A stretch of 64,000 nucleotides of DNA from Halarcobacter sp. (GCF_963675975.1 NZ_OY780939.1:1860001-1924000), one strand, 5' to 3'. Counted from the first letter of the stretch, positions 27,480 through 37,471 are shown. Notes: generated from the letters alone by a model not told the origin. Translations and numbers: made by a program.

Positions 27480-28376
27480 TTGGAAAATGCAAATACAAAA
27501 GGTAATTTATTAGGCTTATTAACGGTACTTTTATGGTCATCTTTAGCTTTATTTACAGTTTTATCAGGAAATATACCACCATTTCAATTATTAAGTATCT
27601 CATTTTTTATAGCATCATTTATTGGTTTTATTATGTTAAAAAAGCAAAATAAATCATTAAAAGATTTATTAAATATTCCATTTAAAGTTTATTTAATAGG
27701 TATATATGGTTTATTTGGTTATCACTTTTTCTATTTTGTTGCAGTAAAAAATGCTCCTGCAGTTGAGGCAAATTTGCTAAACTATTTGTGGCCTTTACTT
27801 ATTGTAGTTTTTTCAGCTTTTCTTCCAAATGAAAAACTAAAATGGTATCACATTGTTGGAACTTTATTAGCTTTACTTGGAGCTTTTTTACTTGTTTTAA
27901 AAGGTGGTGAATTAGATTTTAAAGAGGAGTATTCAAAAGGGTATCTTTCTGCTTTAGTTGCTGCTTTATTATGGTCATCTTATTCTGTAATTTCAAAAAC
28001 ATTAAAACATATACCAACTTTTGCAGTCACAGGATTTTGTTTTCTAACAGCAATATTATCATTAATTGCGCATCTATTTTTAGAAGTTACAGTAATGCCA
28101 ACTTTCACACAATTATTTGCAGCTATTATGCTTGGTTTAGGTCCAGTTGGTGGAGCATTTTATCTTTGGGATTTTGCAGTTAAAAATGGAGATATAAAAA
28201 TATTAGGTTCTTTAGCTTATTTAGCACCACTTTTATCTACATTAATTTTAGTATTTGTAGGGATTTCAGATTTAACATCTTCTATTGTTATTGCTTGTGT
28301 ACTTATTATTCTAGGTTCAATAATTAGTTCAAAAGAGTATATGAAGGTTATAAAAAAACTTTTTATTAAACCTTGA
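27480..28376 (+). CDS. DMT-superfamily (EamA) transporter
   Basis: 298 aa, TTG start with AAGGATT upstream. Ten membrane segments form two EamA repeats (about 8-140 and 150-290), with the typical LWSSLALFT start, AVEANLLNYLWPLLIV and the second-repeat copy ALLWSSYSVISK. DMT proteins export amino acids or other small metabolites; the substrate is open. The 3' end overlaps the convergent thioesterase gene by 11 bases. Confidence 0.85.
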   Translation: MENANTKGNLLGLLTVLLWSSLALFTVLSGNIPPFQLLSISFFIASFIGFIMLKKQNKSLKDLLNIPFKVYLIGIYGLFGYHFFYFVAVKNAPAVEANLLNYLWPLLIVVFSAFLPNEKLKWYHIVGTLLALLGAFLLVLKGGELDFKEEYSKGYLSALVAALLWSSYSVISKTLKHIPTFAVTGFCFLTAILSLIAHLFLEVTVMPTFTQLFAAIMLGLGPVGGAFYLWDFAVKNGDIKILGSLAYLAPLLSTLILVFVGISDLTSSIVIACVLIILGSIISSKEYMKVIKKLFIKP

Positions 28377-28806
28377 TTACATACACACCTTTAAACTCAA
28401 CACATAAAGTGTCATCTTGAAATATTTTAGAATTTATTTTTATTGAGGCACTTTTTTTATTTATTAATTTGTTTTTTAATATATTTATCTCATCTTCTGT
28501 AGGTAGAGTAGTTTCACAATAAAGTGTATTTGTAACAGGCGCTCTATATGCAGTGTCACTTTTAATTACCGCAATCATGGCATTTTCATAAGCCAATTCT
28601 TTTACTGTTAAATAACATGCACTCCATGCTGAAATAGTAACTAAAGTACTTAAACTTCCAGCAAATGCTGTACCTTTGTCATTTATATTTGGTGTTAAAG
28701 GTGCAGTTGAAATTAATTTTTTTTCATCTACTGATGTAAATTTTAATTGCATGTATTTAGTTAAGGGTATTTCAGAATATAATTTTTTTTCTAAATCTTC
28801 TAACAT
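28366..28806 (-). CDS. Hotdog-fold thioesterase (YiiD C-terminal type)
   Basis: 146 aa from the ATG at 28806; the frame is open to 28863 but the extra 19 residues are unlike the family. It shows IPLTKYMQLKF at the start, TPNINDKGTAFAGSLSTLVTISAW (hotdog helix region) and TAYRAPVT, as in the YiiD C-terminal thioesterase domain. It probably hydrolyses an acyl-CoA. The ribosome site is weak at both candidate starts. It diverges from acnB across a region with TGTACA palindromes. Confidence 0.75.
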   Translation of the reverse strand: MLEDLEKKLYSEIPLTKYMQLKFTSVDEKKLISTAPLTPNINDKGTAFAGSLSTLVTISAWSACYLTVKELAYENAMIAVIKSDTAYRAPVTNTLYCETTLPTEDEINILKNKLINKKSASIKINSKIFQDDTLCVEFKGVYVIKV

Positions 28807-28881
28807 TAAACAACTTTCTATATATTGATATATGTTAGTTTTACATAATATATATAAAAACAAAATAATAAAATCAAACTA

Positions 28882-28917
28882 TGTACATTTTAAACATTGA
28901 TGTACAATTATTGTACA
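28882..28917. promoter_or_regulatory. Cluster of TGTACA palindromes (candidate operator)
   Basis: TGTACA occurs at 28882-28887, 28901-28906 and 28912-28917. The last two form TGTACAAT-T-ATTGTACA, an 8-base-arm dyad. A fourth copy lies at 29075-29080. The cluster lies between the divergent thioesterase and acnB genes, so a dimeric regulator could act on either; the regulator is unknown. Confidence 0.4.
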
Positions 28918-29099
28918 TTGATTGATTAACTAATCAAAAAAAAACCTAATATATTTCATTCTGCTTAAATTATAGAACTACATTATAATTTGGCAGTTCA
29001 CACATACTATTTTTTTTATTACTTTTAGTAACTTTTATATTAATTATAAAAAATTGTAACACTAAAACAAAAATTGTACATAGCATGAGACAAACATTA

Positions 29100-29108
29100 T
29101 GTTATACT
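29100..29108 (+). promoter_or_regulatory. Extended -10 promoter of acnB
   Basis: TGTTATACT (TGnTATACT form) lies 28 bases before the ATG at 29137, followed by TAGGAG as ribosome site. Confidence 0.6.
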
Positions 29109-29136
29109 TGGGGTACAAATTTTATAGGAGATGTAT

Positions 29137-31710
29137 ATGAGTTTATTAGCTACTTATAAAGCACATACAGAAGAAAGATTAAATGAAGGTGGATTACCTC
29201 CATTAGCTTTAACAGCTGAGCAAACTGCTGAGTTAGTTGAGTTATTAAAAGCAAATCCAGTTCAAGAAGCTGAATACTGTTTAGAATTATTTAAAAATAG
29301 AATTAATCCAGGTGTTGATGATGCTGCTTATGTTAAAGCTGCATTTTTAAATGATATTGTTCAAGGAAATGTAACATGTTCTGTAATTTCAAAAGCGGAT
29401 GCTGTAGAAATTTTAGGAACAATGATGGGTGGATTCAATGTTACTCCACTTATTGAAGCATTAAAAGTTGATGAAGTTGCTGATTTAGCTGCTACACAAT
29501 TAAAAAATACTATTTTAGTATATGATGCATTTAATGATGTTAAAGATTTAATGGATGCTGGAAATGCAAAAGCTAAAGAGATTATTGAATCTTGGGCAGC
29601 TGCAGAGTGGTTTACTAATAAGCCAGCATTAGAAGAAGAAATCAAATTAACTGTTTACAAAATCCCTGGTGAAACAAATACAGATGATTTATCTCCTGCA
29701 ACAGTAGCATTTACTAGACCAGATATTCCATTACATGCAACTGCAATGTTACAATCAAGAATGGAAAAACCTCTTGAAACTATGGCTTCATTAAAAGAAA
29801 AAGGTAACCCATTAGCATACGTTGGTGATGTTGTTGGTACTGGTTCTTCAAGAAAGTCAGGTATCAACTCTGTTCAATGGCACATGGGTAGAGATATTCC
29901 AGGTGTTCCAAATAAAAGAACTGGTGGTGTTGTAATTGGTTCTATTATTGCTCCAATTTTCTTCAATACTGCTGAAGATTCAGGATGTTTACCAATTGAA
30001 GCTCCAGTTGATGAATTAGAAACTGGTGATGAAATTGTTGTAAAACCATACGCTGGTGTTATTGAAAAAGATGGAAAAGTTGTATCTGAGTTTAAATTAG
30101 CTCCAAATACAATGACTGATGAGATGAGAGCAGGGGGAAGAATTCCTTTAATTATTGGTAAAGGTCTTACTGCAAAAGCAAGAGAAGTTTTAGGATTAGA
30201 AGCTTCTGATATGTTTATTGCTCCTGAGCAACCAGCTGATAATGGTAAAGGTTATACTCAAGCACAAAAAATGGTTGGTAGAGCTTGTGGTGTTGAAGGT
30301 GTTAAACCTGGTATGTATGTTGAGCCAATCGCAACTACTGTTGGATCACAAGATACAACTGGACCAATGACTAGAGATGAGATTAAAGAGCTTGCAGCAT
30401 TATCTTTTGGTGCTGATATGGTTATGCAATCATTCTGTCACACTGCTGCTTATCCAAAACCAGCAGATATCAAATTAAGACACACTTTACCAGATTTCAT
30501 CAACTCAAGAGGTGGTGTTACACTTAAGCCAGGTGATGGTGTTATCCACTCATGGTTAAACAGATTATGTTTACCAGATACAGTTGGTACGGGTGGAGAT
30601 TCACACACAAGATTCCCAATTGGTATCTCATTCCCAGCAGGTTCAGGTCTTATTGCATTCGCAGGTGTTACAGGTATGATGCCTTTAACTATGCCAGAAT
30701 CAGTATTAGTTAAATTTAAAGGTGAAATGCAACCAGGTATTACACTAAGAGATTTAGTAAATGCTATTCCATACCAAGCAATTCAAGATGGTTTATTAAC
30801 TGTTCCTAAGAAAAACAAAAAGAATGTTTTCGCTGGTACAATTATTGAAATCGCTGGTTTACCAGATCTTAAAGTTGAGCAAGCATTCGAATTATCAGAT
30901 GCAGCAGCAGAAAGATCAGCAGCAGCTTGTTCTGTTCAATTAGATAAAGAACCAATTATTGAATACTTATCTTCAAATATCGCTTTAATTGAAAAAATGA
31001 TTGAAGAGGGTTACGAAGATGCTAGAACTCTTCAAAGAAGAGCTGATAAAATGAAAGAGTGGTTAGCAAATCCAGAATTAATTACTCCAGATGCAGATGC
31101 TGAATATAAAGCAGTAATCGAAATCGACTTAAATACAATTACTGAGCCAATCTTAGCTTGTCCTAACGATCCAGATGATGTTGATACACTTTCTAACATC
31201 TTAGCTGATCCAAACAGACCAACTGAGAAAATTGACGAAGTATTCGTTGGTTCTTGTATGACAAATATTGGATTATTTAGAGCACTTGGTGAAGTTCTTA
31301 AAGGTGAGGGTGAAGTTCCTTCTAAATTATGGGTTGCACCACCAACAAAAATGGATGAAGCTCAATTAACTGAAGAGGGATACTATGCTACATTTGCAGC
31401 AGCAGGTGCTAGAATAGAGATTCCAGGTTGTTCATTATGTATGGGTAACCAAGCACAAGTTTCTGAAGGTTCAGTTGTATTCTCAACATCTACAAGAAAC
31501 TTCGATAATAGACTTGGTAAAAACTCAAAAGTTTACTTAGGTTCAGCAGAAATGGCAGCAGTATCTGCACTTCTTGGAAGACTTCCAACTAAAGAAGAGT
31601 ATATGAAAATTGTACCTCAGAAAATTACAGAGAAAAACAAAGATGGTGTTTATAAATACTTAAACTTCCACCAAGTTTCTCCAGAGCAACTAACTAATTT
31701 AGTTCACTAA
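29137..31710 (+). CDS. acnB: Aconitate hydratase B
   Basis: 857 aa. The ATG at 29137 is six bases from AGGAG; the ATG at 29131 is too close. The N-terminal HEAT-like and swivel domains (about 1-380) precede the catalytic part, the AcnB order. The [4Fe-4S] ligands are C707 (GSCMTN) and C765/C768 (GCSLCMGN), matching C710, C769 and C772 of E. coli. It interconverts citrate and isocitrate and can act on 2-methylisocitrate. Codons are favourable, suggesting high expression. A terminator follows. Confidence 0.97.
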   Translation: MSLLATYKAHTEERLNEGGLPPLALTAEQTAELVELLKANPVQEAEYCLELFKNRINPGVDDAAYVKAAFLNDIVQGNVTCSVISKADAVEILGTMMGGFNVTPLIEALKVDEVADLAATQLKNTILVYDAFNDVKDLMDAGNAKAKEIIESWAAAEWFTNKPALEEEIKLTVYKIPGETNTDDLSPATVAFTRPDIPLHATAMLQSRMEKPLETMASLKEKGNPLAYVGDVVGTGSSRKSGINSVQWHMGRDIPGVPNKRTGGVVIGSIIAPIFFNTAEDSGCLPIEAPVDELETGDEIVVKPYAGVIEKDGKVVSEFKLAPNTMTDEMRAGGRIPLIIGKGLTAKAREVLGLEASDMFIAPEQPADNGKGYTQAQKMVGRACGVEGVKPGMYVEPIATTVGSQDTTGPMTRDEIKELAALSFGADMVMQSFCHTAAYPKPADIKLRHTLPDFINSRGGVTLKPGDGVIHSWLNRLCLPDTVGTGGDSHTRFPIGISFPAGSGLIAFAGVTGMMPLTMPESVLVKFKGEMQPGITLRDLVNAIPYQAIQDGLLTVPKKNKKNVFAGTIIEIAGLPDLKVEQAFELSDAAAERSAAACSVQLDKEPIIEYLSSNIALIEKMIEEGYEDARTLQRRADKMKEWLANPELITPDADAEYKAVIEIDLNTITEPILACPNDPDDVDTLSNILADPNRPTEKIDEVFVGSCMTNIGLFRALGEVLKGEGEVPSKLWVAPPTKMDEAQLTEEGYYATFAAAGARIEIPGCSLCMGNQAQVSEGSVVFSTSTRNFDNRLGKNSKVYLGSAEMAAVSALLGRLPTKEEYMKIVPQKITEKNKDGVYKYLNFHQVSPEQLTNLVH

Positions 31711-31721
31711 TAATAAGAAAA

Positions 31722-31749
31722 CAAAGAGGTTAATTCCTCTTTGCTTTTT
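31722..31749. terminator. Terminator of acnB and of the ugp-type operon
   Basis: CAAAGAGG (31722-31729), loop TTAATT, CCTCTTTG (31736-31743), then CTTTTT on the plus strand and T-rich sequence on the minus strand. It overlaps the end of the leftward HAD gene. Confidence 0.7.
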
Positions 31750-32515
31750 CTAACTTTTCTTTTAAATCTATTAACGAATCAAAAATCATAAAATCTTTTT
31801 TTACAACATATTTTGGTAAATCATTACCTGTTTTTATCCAAGCAGGATTTATTTTAGAATTTTTTGCTCCTAAAATATCTGTATCATAAGTATCACCAAT
31901 CATCATAGTTTTTTCTTTCTTTTTATTAAACTTATTTAAAATAGTTTCATACCCATAAGAGTTTGGTTTTCCTATAATTTTTATCTCTTTGTTTGTAAAT
32001 TCAGAAATAATACTATTTATAACCCCACATTCTAATTCAAATCTATCTTTTAGTGGTATCAACTTATCTGGATTTGCAGCAATTATTTGTGTATTTTCTC
32101 CTATTAGATTTATTGTATTTGATATAGCTTTTAATGTAATATTATTATCCATACCAATTATAATAAATTCTGGTGAAGTTGTGTTTTTTTGATATTTAGT
32201 ATATAAACTCTCTTGAAGTTGAGTACTACCTAATACATATATATCATTTGCACAATTTTCAAATAGATAATGCTCAATTAGTTTTGTTGTAGTATAGATT
32301 TTATTTTCATTAACATCTACAGCACCTTTTAAAAGTTTCTCTTTGTATCTTTTTGTTTTATAGTTTGAATTATTTGTAAAAAAGCAGTATTCAATACCAT
32401 TTGAATTTAGATAATCTATAATCTCTTTTGTACCTAATATATTTTCATCTTCCCTATAAAATACCCCATCTAAATCAAAAATTATAAAATCAATATCTTT
32501 AAGTATTTTATACAT
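31730..32515 (-). CDS. HAD-IIA phosphatase (NagD/phosphoglycolate type)
   Basis: 261 aa with FDLDGVFYRED (motif I), FFTNNSN (motif II), IGKPNSYGYE (motif III) and MIGDTYDTDILGAKNS (motif IV), and a C2-type cap between motifs II and III. HAD-IIA enzymes dephosphorylate small metabolites, including glycerol 3-phosphate and phosphoglycolate in some members. Its ATG overlaps the last base of the transporter operon, so it probably processes the imported compound or a product of it. Confidence 0.85.
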   Translation of the reverse strand: MYKILKDIDFIIFDLDGVFYREDENILGTKEIIDYLNSNGIEYCFFTNNSNYKTKRYKEKLLKGAVDVNENKIYTTTKLIEHYLFENCANDIYVLGSTQLQESLYTKYQKNTTSPEFIIIGMDNNITLKAISNTINLIGENTQIIAANPDKLIPLKDRFELECGVINSIISEFTNKEIKIIGKPNSYGYETILNKFNKKKEKTMMIGDTYDTDILGAKNSKINPAWIKTGNDLPKYVVKKDFMIFDSLIDLKEKLEKAKRN

Positions 32516-33312
32516 TATTTAATCCCTGTATGCATAAATGAGTTAACAAACTCTTTTTGAAAAATTAAAAATGCCAATAATAAAGGTGCAACAGAGATTA
32601 ACGTAGCAGCAGAGATAGTGGACCATTGCACTCCTGATTCAGGAGCTGCAAAGATTGCAAGTCCAACTGTTAGTGGTTTAACCTCATTTGAATTAGCAAT
32701 AACCAAAGGCCATAAAAAATTATTCCAGTGATATGAAACAGAAACTAAAGCATAGGCTAAATATGTTGGTTTTGCCAAAGGAATATAAACCTTAAATAAA
32801 ACACCAAGGGGTGAACACCCTTCAACTTTAGCTGCTTCATCTAGTTCGTTTGGGATTGTTTTAAATGTTTGTCTTAATAAAAATATACCAAAGGCTGAAG
32901 CAATATAAGGTATTGCCATACCCCATGTTGTATCAACTAAATTAAAGTCTGCAACTGTTTTATAGTTTTCTATGATTAAGTTTTCAGGCATTATCATTAA
33001 TTGCATTAATACTAAAAAAAAGGCAATATTTTTACCATAAAAATCAAACTTAGCAAAAGCATAAGCTGCAAGTGTACAAAGTATCATCTGACCTATTAAT
33101 ATTACTGTAACCAATAAAAAAGTATTTGTAAGATATTGTAAAAATGGAGCTTGAATCCATGCATCAAAAAATGCCTGTGTACTTAAAGGTGCAAGAAGTG
33201 TAAAATTTGATGAGTATTTCTCTTCATGAAACGCAGCCCAAAAAGTATATATTAAAGGCAATATCCAAATTATTGCAAGGGTATAGGTTGCTATTTTTTG
33301 TAAAAGCTTCAT
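32515..33312 (-). CDS. ugpE: Carbohydrate/G3P ABC transporter permease, UgpE-like
   Basis: 265 aa from the ATG at 33312 (AGGAATATT upstream); an in-frame ATG 11 codons earlier lies inside the preceding gene and lacks a ribosome site. Six membrane segments with the EAA signature ELDEAAKVEGCSPLGVLFKVYIPLAKP that contacts the ATPase. It belongs to the CUT1-type second permease family (MalG/UgpE). It follows the UgpA-like gene by 7 bases. Substrate inferred from context as sn-glycerol 3-phosphate or a related sugar phosphate. Confidence 0.85.
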   Translation of the reverse strand: MKLLQKIATYTLAIIWILPLIYTFWAAFHEEKYSSNFTLLAPLSTQAFFDAWIQAPFLQYLTNTFLLVTVILIGQMILCTLAAYAFAKFDFYGKNIAFFLVLMQLMIMPENLIIENYKTVADFNLVDTTWGMAIPYIASAFGIFLLRQTFKTIPNELDEAAKVEGCSPLGVLFKVYIPLAKPTYLAYALVSVSYHWNNFLWPLVIANSNEVKPLTVGLAIFAAPESGVQWSTISAATLISVAPLLLAFLIFQKEFVNSFMHTGIK

Positions 33313-33319
33313 AATATTC

Positions 33320-34183
33320 CTATTTATAGTGTATTTTTCTTTCAACTAAGCCAAATTGAATTAGTGAAACAATAATTAAAAGTGATAATAATACAATCGT
33401 TAATGTTGCAGCATAAGCATAATCAAAAAATGAAAATGCAACATCATAAATATAATATAATAAAAGGTTTGATGCATTATCAGGTCCACCTTTTGTAAGT
33501 ATAAAAAGATGGTCAACCATTTTAAATGAATTTATAAGTGCATTTATCATCACAAAAAAAGTTGTTGGCATCAGTAAAGGAAAAGTGATTTTCCAGAATG
33601 CAGTCCATGAAGTTGCTCCTTCAATTTTAGCTGCTTCAAGTAACTCTTTTGGAATTGATTGAAGAGCTGCAAGGTAAAAAATCATAAAGAATCCTGCTTC
33701 TTTCCATACAGTCATAACTATAGTTGCTCCTAATACTAAATCAGTATCTCCAAGAAAGTTTTGCTGCTCAATATCAAAGTATTGAAATATCTGATTTATT
33801 AATCCAATCTCAGGTGCATAAAAAAATAGCCAAATATTAGCAACGGCAACCATAGGTAAAATTGTTGGTGTAAAATATGCTAATCTAACAATTGAGCGTC
33901 CTCTTATTTTATTTTGTACAAAAACAGCCATAGATAGTGATATAGCAATTGATAAAGGAACAGTTGTAAGGGCAAAAATCAAAGTATTTTTAAATGTTTG
34001 TAAAAATACTGGATCGTTTAACATATATTCATAATTATCAAGCCCGATAAATTTTTTGGGCTTGATAACAGTTTGATTAGAAAAAAATGAGTTAATAAAA
34101 GTAGTTACAGTTGGATAATGTGTAAACGCAACTATAAGTATAAATCCAGGAAGTAACAATAACCAACCGTAAACATGTCTCAT
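33320..34183 (-). CDS. ugpA: Carbohydrate/G3P ABC transporter permease, UgpA-like
   Basis: 287 aa, six membrane segments, N-terminus starting WLLLLPGFILIVAF as in MalF/UgpA-type permeases, FTPTILPMVAVANIW in the core and the EAA loop ELLEAAKIEGATSWTAFWKITFPLL. It forms the membrane channel with the UgpE-like subunit. It lies 9 bases after the binding-protein gene. Confidence 0.87.
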   Translation of the reverse strand: MRHVYGWLLLLPGFILIVAFTHYPTVTTFINSFFSNQTVIKPKKFIGLDNYEYMLNDPVFLQTFKNTLIFALTTVPLSIAISLSMAVFVQNKIRGRSIVRLAYFTPTILPMVAVANIWLFFYAPEIGLINQIFQYFDIEQQNFLGDTDLVLGATIVMTVWKEAGFFMIFYLAALQSIPKELLEAAKIEGATSWTAFWKITFPLLMPTTFFVMINALINSFKMVDHLFILTKGGPDNASNLLLYYIYDVAFSFFDYAYAATLTIVLLSLLIIVSLIQFGLVERKIHYK

Positions 34184-34192
34184 ATAAACCCT

Positions 34193-35461
34193 TTATTGGT
34201 AATTTCTTAATAATCTAGTTGCTTGATTTTGAGCTTCATTTAAAGCTTCTTTCGCATCTTTTTTATCTGTTAATACTGCTTGAATTGTATCATCAAGAAT
34301 TTTTCTAATTCTTCCTGTTTGATAAGTTGATAATTCAGCTGTTGCATATTTTAACTGATCCCTTGCAACTTTTGCTGGTGGGAACTCTTCAACATATTTT
34401 TTAAGTGTAGGTGTATCGTATGAAGCTTGTGAAATACCAATATATCCTGTACCTTTTGACCATTTTGCTGAGTTTTCAGGGCTTGTCATAAATTTAATTA
34501 ATTTTATTGAAGCAGCTCTTTGCTCAGGAGTTGTTTTTTTGAAGATATAAAAGTTTCCTCCACCTGTTGGTGTTCCTCTCATCTCATTAGCTGGAAGCAT
34601 AGCTACACCAAAATCAAAAGTAGCATTCTTTTTAACAGCAGTTAAGTTTCCTGTTGAGTGCCACATCATAGCAGTTTTCCCACTTAAGAAATTTTTTCTA
34701 AGTGTTCCCCACTCAATTGTTCCTTGAGGCATTACATTATATTTATGTGATAAATCTTTCCAGTATTGTAAAGCATCTACAACTTTTGGATTGTCAAAAT
34801 ATGTTTTTGTACCATCTCCATTCATAAGAACTTCACCATTTTGTTTTGCTAGTGCACCAAACATCCAGTAAGGATAACCAGTTGATGGAATCATAACTCC
34901 CCATTGATCATCATTTGTAAGTTTTTTACCCATAGATGCTAATTCATCCCAATTTTTTGGTGGTTGTTCTGGATCAAGACCAGCTTTTTTGAAAGCATCT
35001 TTATTATAATACATCACAATAGTTGATCTTTGAAATGGTACAGCCCAAACCTTACCTAATGTTGTTCCATTTTCCATTAATGCTGGATAAAAAGAGTTTA
35101 ACCATTTTTTATCTTCTTCAGATTTTAAAATATCAGAAAAAGGCACTATTGCATTTTGTTCTATTAAATCATAAGTATCAATTGAAAACATTACAGCTAA
35201 TTGTGCAGGTTTTCCAGCTTTTAAAGCTGCAAGTGATTTAATTCTAGCATCATTATAATTACCTGCATAGATTGCATTTACATCAATATCTGGATTTTTT
35301 TTCTCAAACTCTTCAACCATTGAATCTACTATTTTTGTAAGTGGACCACCAACTGAAACTGGATAATACATTGTAAGTTCAGTTTTTTGTGCATTTGCAC
35401 TTGATAAAAAACTCGCAGCTAAAACACTTACTAATGCTGCTTTTTTAACAAAATTTAACAT
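34193..35461 (-). CDS. ugpB: Periplasmic solute-binding protein, UgpB-like
   Basis: 422 aa with a Sec signal peptide (AALVSVLAASFLSSANA). It is a family 1 extracellular binding protein: TELTMYYPVSVGGPLTKIVD at the mature start, ARIKSLAALKAGKPAQLAV, VMYYNKDAFKKAGLDPEQPP, MMWHSTGNL and a helical C-terminus. It captures the substrate and delivers it to the UgpAE-like permease. G3P is the best guess because of the GlpR-like regulator and the HAD phosphatase, but sugars or polyols are possible. Confidence 0.82.
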   Translation of the reverse strand: MLNFVKKAALVSVLAASFLSSANAQKTELTMYYPVSVGGPLTKIVDSMVEEFEKKNPDIDVNAIYAGNYNDARIKSLAALKAGKPAQLAVMFSIDTYDLIEQNAIVPFSDILKSEEDKKWLNSFYPALMENGTTLGKVWAVPFQRSTIVMYYNKDAFKKAGLDPEQPPKNWDELASMGKKLTNDDQWGVMIPSTGYPYWMFGALAKQNGEVLMNGDGTKTYFDNPKVVDALQYWKDLSHKYNVMPQGTIEWGTLRKNFLSGKTAMMWHSTGNLTAVKKNATFDFGVAMLPANEMRGTPTGGGNFYIFKKTTPEQRAASIKLIKFMTSPENSAKWSKGTGYIGISQASYDTPTLKKYVEEFPPAKVARDQLKYATAELSTYQTGRIRKILDDTIQAVLTDKKDAKEALNEAQNQATRLLRNYQ

Positions 35462-35488
35462 ACTTATTTACTCCTACTAATATGTAAT

Positions 35489-36562
35489 TTAAGATAAGAT
35501 ATCTCTTCTCTCACCATGTGAATTAAAGAAATTAACTTTAGCTTCACTCCAATTTATCCAAACCCTATCACCATTTTTATAGTTATCAGCTTTTTGTATT
35601 CTCATTAATATTGGATTTGTTAAGTTGTCATTTAAAGTTTGAATACCTAAAATAGTATCTGAACCATGATAGTCTTTATAAACTATCTGACCACAAAAAC
35701 CAATATTATTTTCTTCAAAATATATATCTTCAGGACGAACTCCAAGAAAATCTATATCTTCAGTAATACGGCTTGAATAAGTTGATTTTAACTCTTGATT
35801 CTCTATTAATACTTTTTCTTTTTCCTTTTTTATATTTATTATGTTCATTGGAGGTGTTCCAATAAATCTACCTACAAAAGTACTAGCGACATTTTCATAT
35901 AACTCTTCTGGTTTTCCCTCTTGTTCAATCTCTCCTTTATTTAATAATATAATATGGTCAGCCATACTCATAGCTTCAGTTTGGTCATGGGTTACATATA
36001 AAACTGTCATTTCCAATTGTTGTTGTAGTTTTTTTATCTCAATTCTCATCTCATGTCTAAGTTTCGCATCAAGATTTGATAAGGGTTCATCCATAAGGCA
36101 GATTTTGTTTTTGGCCACAAAAGCCCTTGCTAAAGCAACCCTTTGTTTTTGACCACCAGAGAGTTGTGAGGGTTTATTTTCAAGTAAGCCTTCAAGTCCT
36201 ACAAGTTTTACAACTTTTTTAAGTCTTTTTTCCCTTTCTTTTTTTTCAACTTTTCTCACCTTTAGTCCAAATAATATATTCTCCTCAACACTTAAATGGG
36301 GAAATAGGGCATAAGATTGAAACACCATTGATATTCCTCTTTTTGAAGGATTTAACTTTGATACATCTTTTTTATTTATTAAAATTTGACCAGAGCTTAT
36401 CTTTTCTAATCCAGCAATCATTCTTAAAGTTGTTGATTTACCACAACCAGAAGGTCCTAATAAAACAGTAAAACTTCCTTTTTTTATTTTAAAATTTAGA
36501 TTTTCAATTACAGTTTTATTGCCGTATCTCTTACATATATTTTTTAGTTCTATATATGGCAT
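35489..36562 (-). CDS. ugpC: ABC transporter ATPase, UgpC/MalK type
   Basis: 357 aa. Walker A GPSGCGKST, Q-loop VFQSYALF, signature LSGGQKQR, Walker B ICLMDEP, D-loop NLDAKLR and H-loop YVTHDQTEAM are all intact. Residues about 240-357 form the TOBE/regulatory domain (IDFLGVRPEDI). It powers the importer. Its ATG overlaps the stop of the DeoR gene by one base. Confidence 0.93.
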   Translation of the reverse strand: MPYIELKNICKRYGNKTVIENLNFKIKKGSFTVLLGPSGCGKSTTLRMIAGLEKISSGQILINKKDVSKLNPSKRGISMVFQSYALFPHLSVEENILFGLKVRKVEKKEREKRLKKVVKLVGLEGLLENKPSQLSGGQKQRVALARAFVAKNKICLMDEPLSNLDAKLRHEMRIEIKKLQQQLEMTVLYVTHDQTEAMSMADHIILLNKGEIEQEGKPEELYENVASTFVGRFIGTPPMNIINIKKEKEKVLIENQELKSTYSSRITEDIDFLGVRPEDIYFEENNIGFCGQIVYKDYHGSDTILGIQTLNDNLTNPILMRIQKADNYKNGDRVWINWSEAKVNFFNSHGERRDILS

Positions 36563-37338
36563 TATCTAACTCCTTTTGTGTCTGGATAAGTTAGTTTGAC
36601 TCCATTACTTTCAAGTATTTTGCAAATATTTTCTGAAGGCTTTTTATCACAAAAGAAGTTATCTACCATAGATATATTTCCACCTCTTATATATGCTTTT
36701 CTTTCAAATTTTGAAGAATCAGCTGCTAAAAATACTTTCTTACTAAACTTATATATTGTTTCTCTAGCTTTTATCTCTTCATGGGTAAAATCAAGTAAAG
36801 AACCATCATCTTCTATAGCTCCAACTCCAAATATTCCAAAATCAACACTATATGAACTAAAAAAATTCTCTACATCATTTCCAACAATATCTCTATGTTT
36901 ATTTCTAATCAAACCACCATGCAATACTATTTCGAAACTTGGATTTTCACAACATACAAGAGCAACATTTATATTATTTGTAAATATTTTTAGATTTTTA
37001 TGATTTATTAACTCTTTTGCAATTATTTCTGGCGTTGTACCTATAGAGAAAAAAAGTGAACTATTATTAGGTATTTGTTTTGCAATCATGTTTGCAATTA
37101 TTCTTTTTTCATCATAGTGGATTATTTTTCTGCTTGTATATGAGATATTATCAGTTTTTGCAGGTATCTCAACCCCACCATAGATTCTTCTAAGTAAACC
37201 TTTTTTACATAAATCATTAATATCTTTTCTTATTGATTGAACTGTTACTTCAAAAATATTACTTAAGTCTTCAACTGATGCAAATTTTTCTTGTCTAACT
37301 TTTTCTAAGATATATGCTTGTCTCTCTTTTGGTTTCAT
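36562..37338 (-). CDS. DeoR/GlpR-family transcriptional repressor
   Basis: 258 aa. DeoR-type winged helix at the N-terminus (ERQAYILEKVRQEKF, VEDLSNIFEVTVQSIRKDI, RRIYGGVE) and a sugar-phosphate-binding sensor domain with SIGTTPEIIA and FGIFGVGAIEDDGSL. GlpR relatives release DNA on binding a phosphorylated ligand. It heads the transporter operon, and TTTCG repeats in the upstream region (37346-37381) are a plausible autoregulatory operator. Confidence 0.9.
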   Translation of the reverse strand: MKPKERQAYILEKVRQEKFASVEDLSNIFEVTVQSIRKDINDLCKKGLLRRIYGGVEIPAKTDNISYTSRKIIHYDEKRIIANMIAKQIPNNSSLFFSIGTTPEIIAKELINHKNLKIFTNNINVALVCCENPSFEIVLHGGLIRNKHRDIVGNDVENFFSSYSVDFGIFGVGAIEDDGSLLDFTHEEIKARETIYKFSKKVFLAADSSKFERKAYIRGGNISMVDNFFCDKKPSENICKILESNGVKLTYPDTKGVR

Positions 37339-37345
37339 TTTTGCC

Positions 37346-37381
37346 TTTCGTTGTTAATTGTAAAAAATCTTTCGTTCGAAA
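37346..37381. promoter_or_regulatory. Candidate GlpR/DeoR-type operator (TTTCG repeats)
   Basis: TTTCGTT (37346-37352) recurs as TTTCG-TT-CGAAA (37370-37381), an almost perfect dyad. The TTCG/CGAA pattern resembles known GlpR-type sites. It lies just upstream of the regulator and its transport operon. Confidence 0.5.
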
Positions 37382-37457
37382 AAAAACTAAGGAATTATAA
37401 ATGTTGAATGTTACATATTAGTTACATGTTACAAAAAGAGGAATTATTAGCATTAAT

Positions 37458-37471
37458 TATGAATTTTCATT
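37458..37471. promoter_or_regulatory. Candidate TetR operator upstream of its own gene
   Basis: TATGAA-TT-TTCATT differs by one base from the AATGAA-NN-TTCATT palindrome found before both hydrogenase operons. It lies about 25 bases upstream of the TATAAT at 37493-37498, i.e. over the -35 region of the tetR promoter. Confidence 0.5.
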
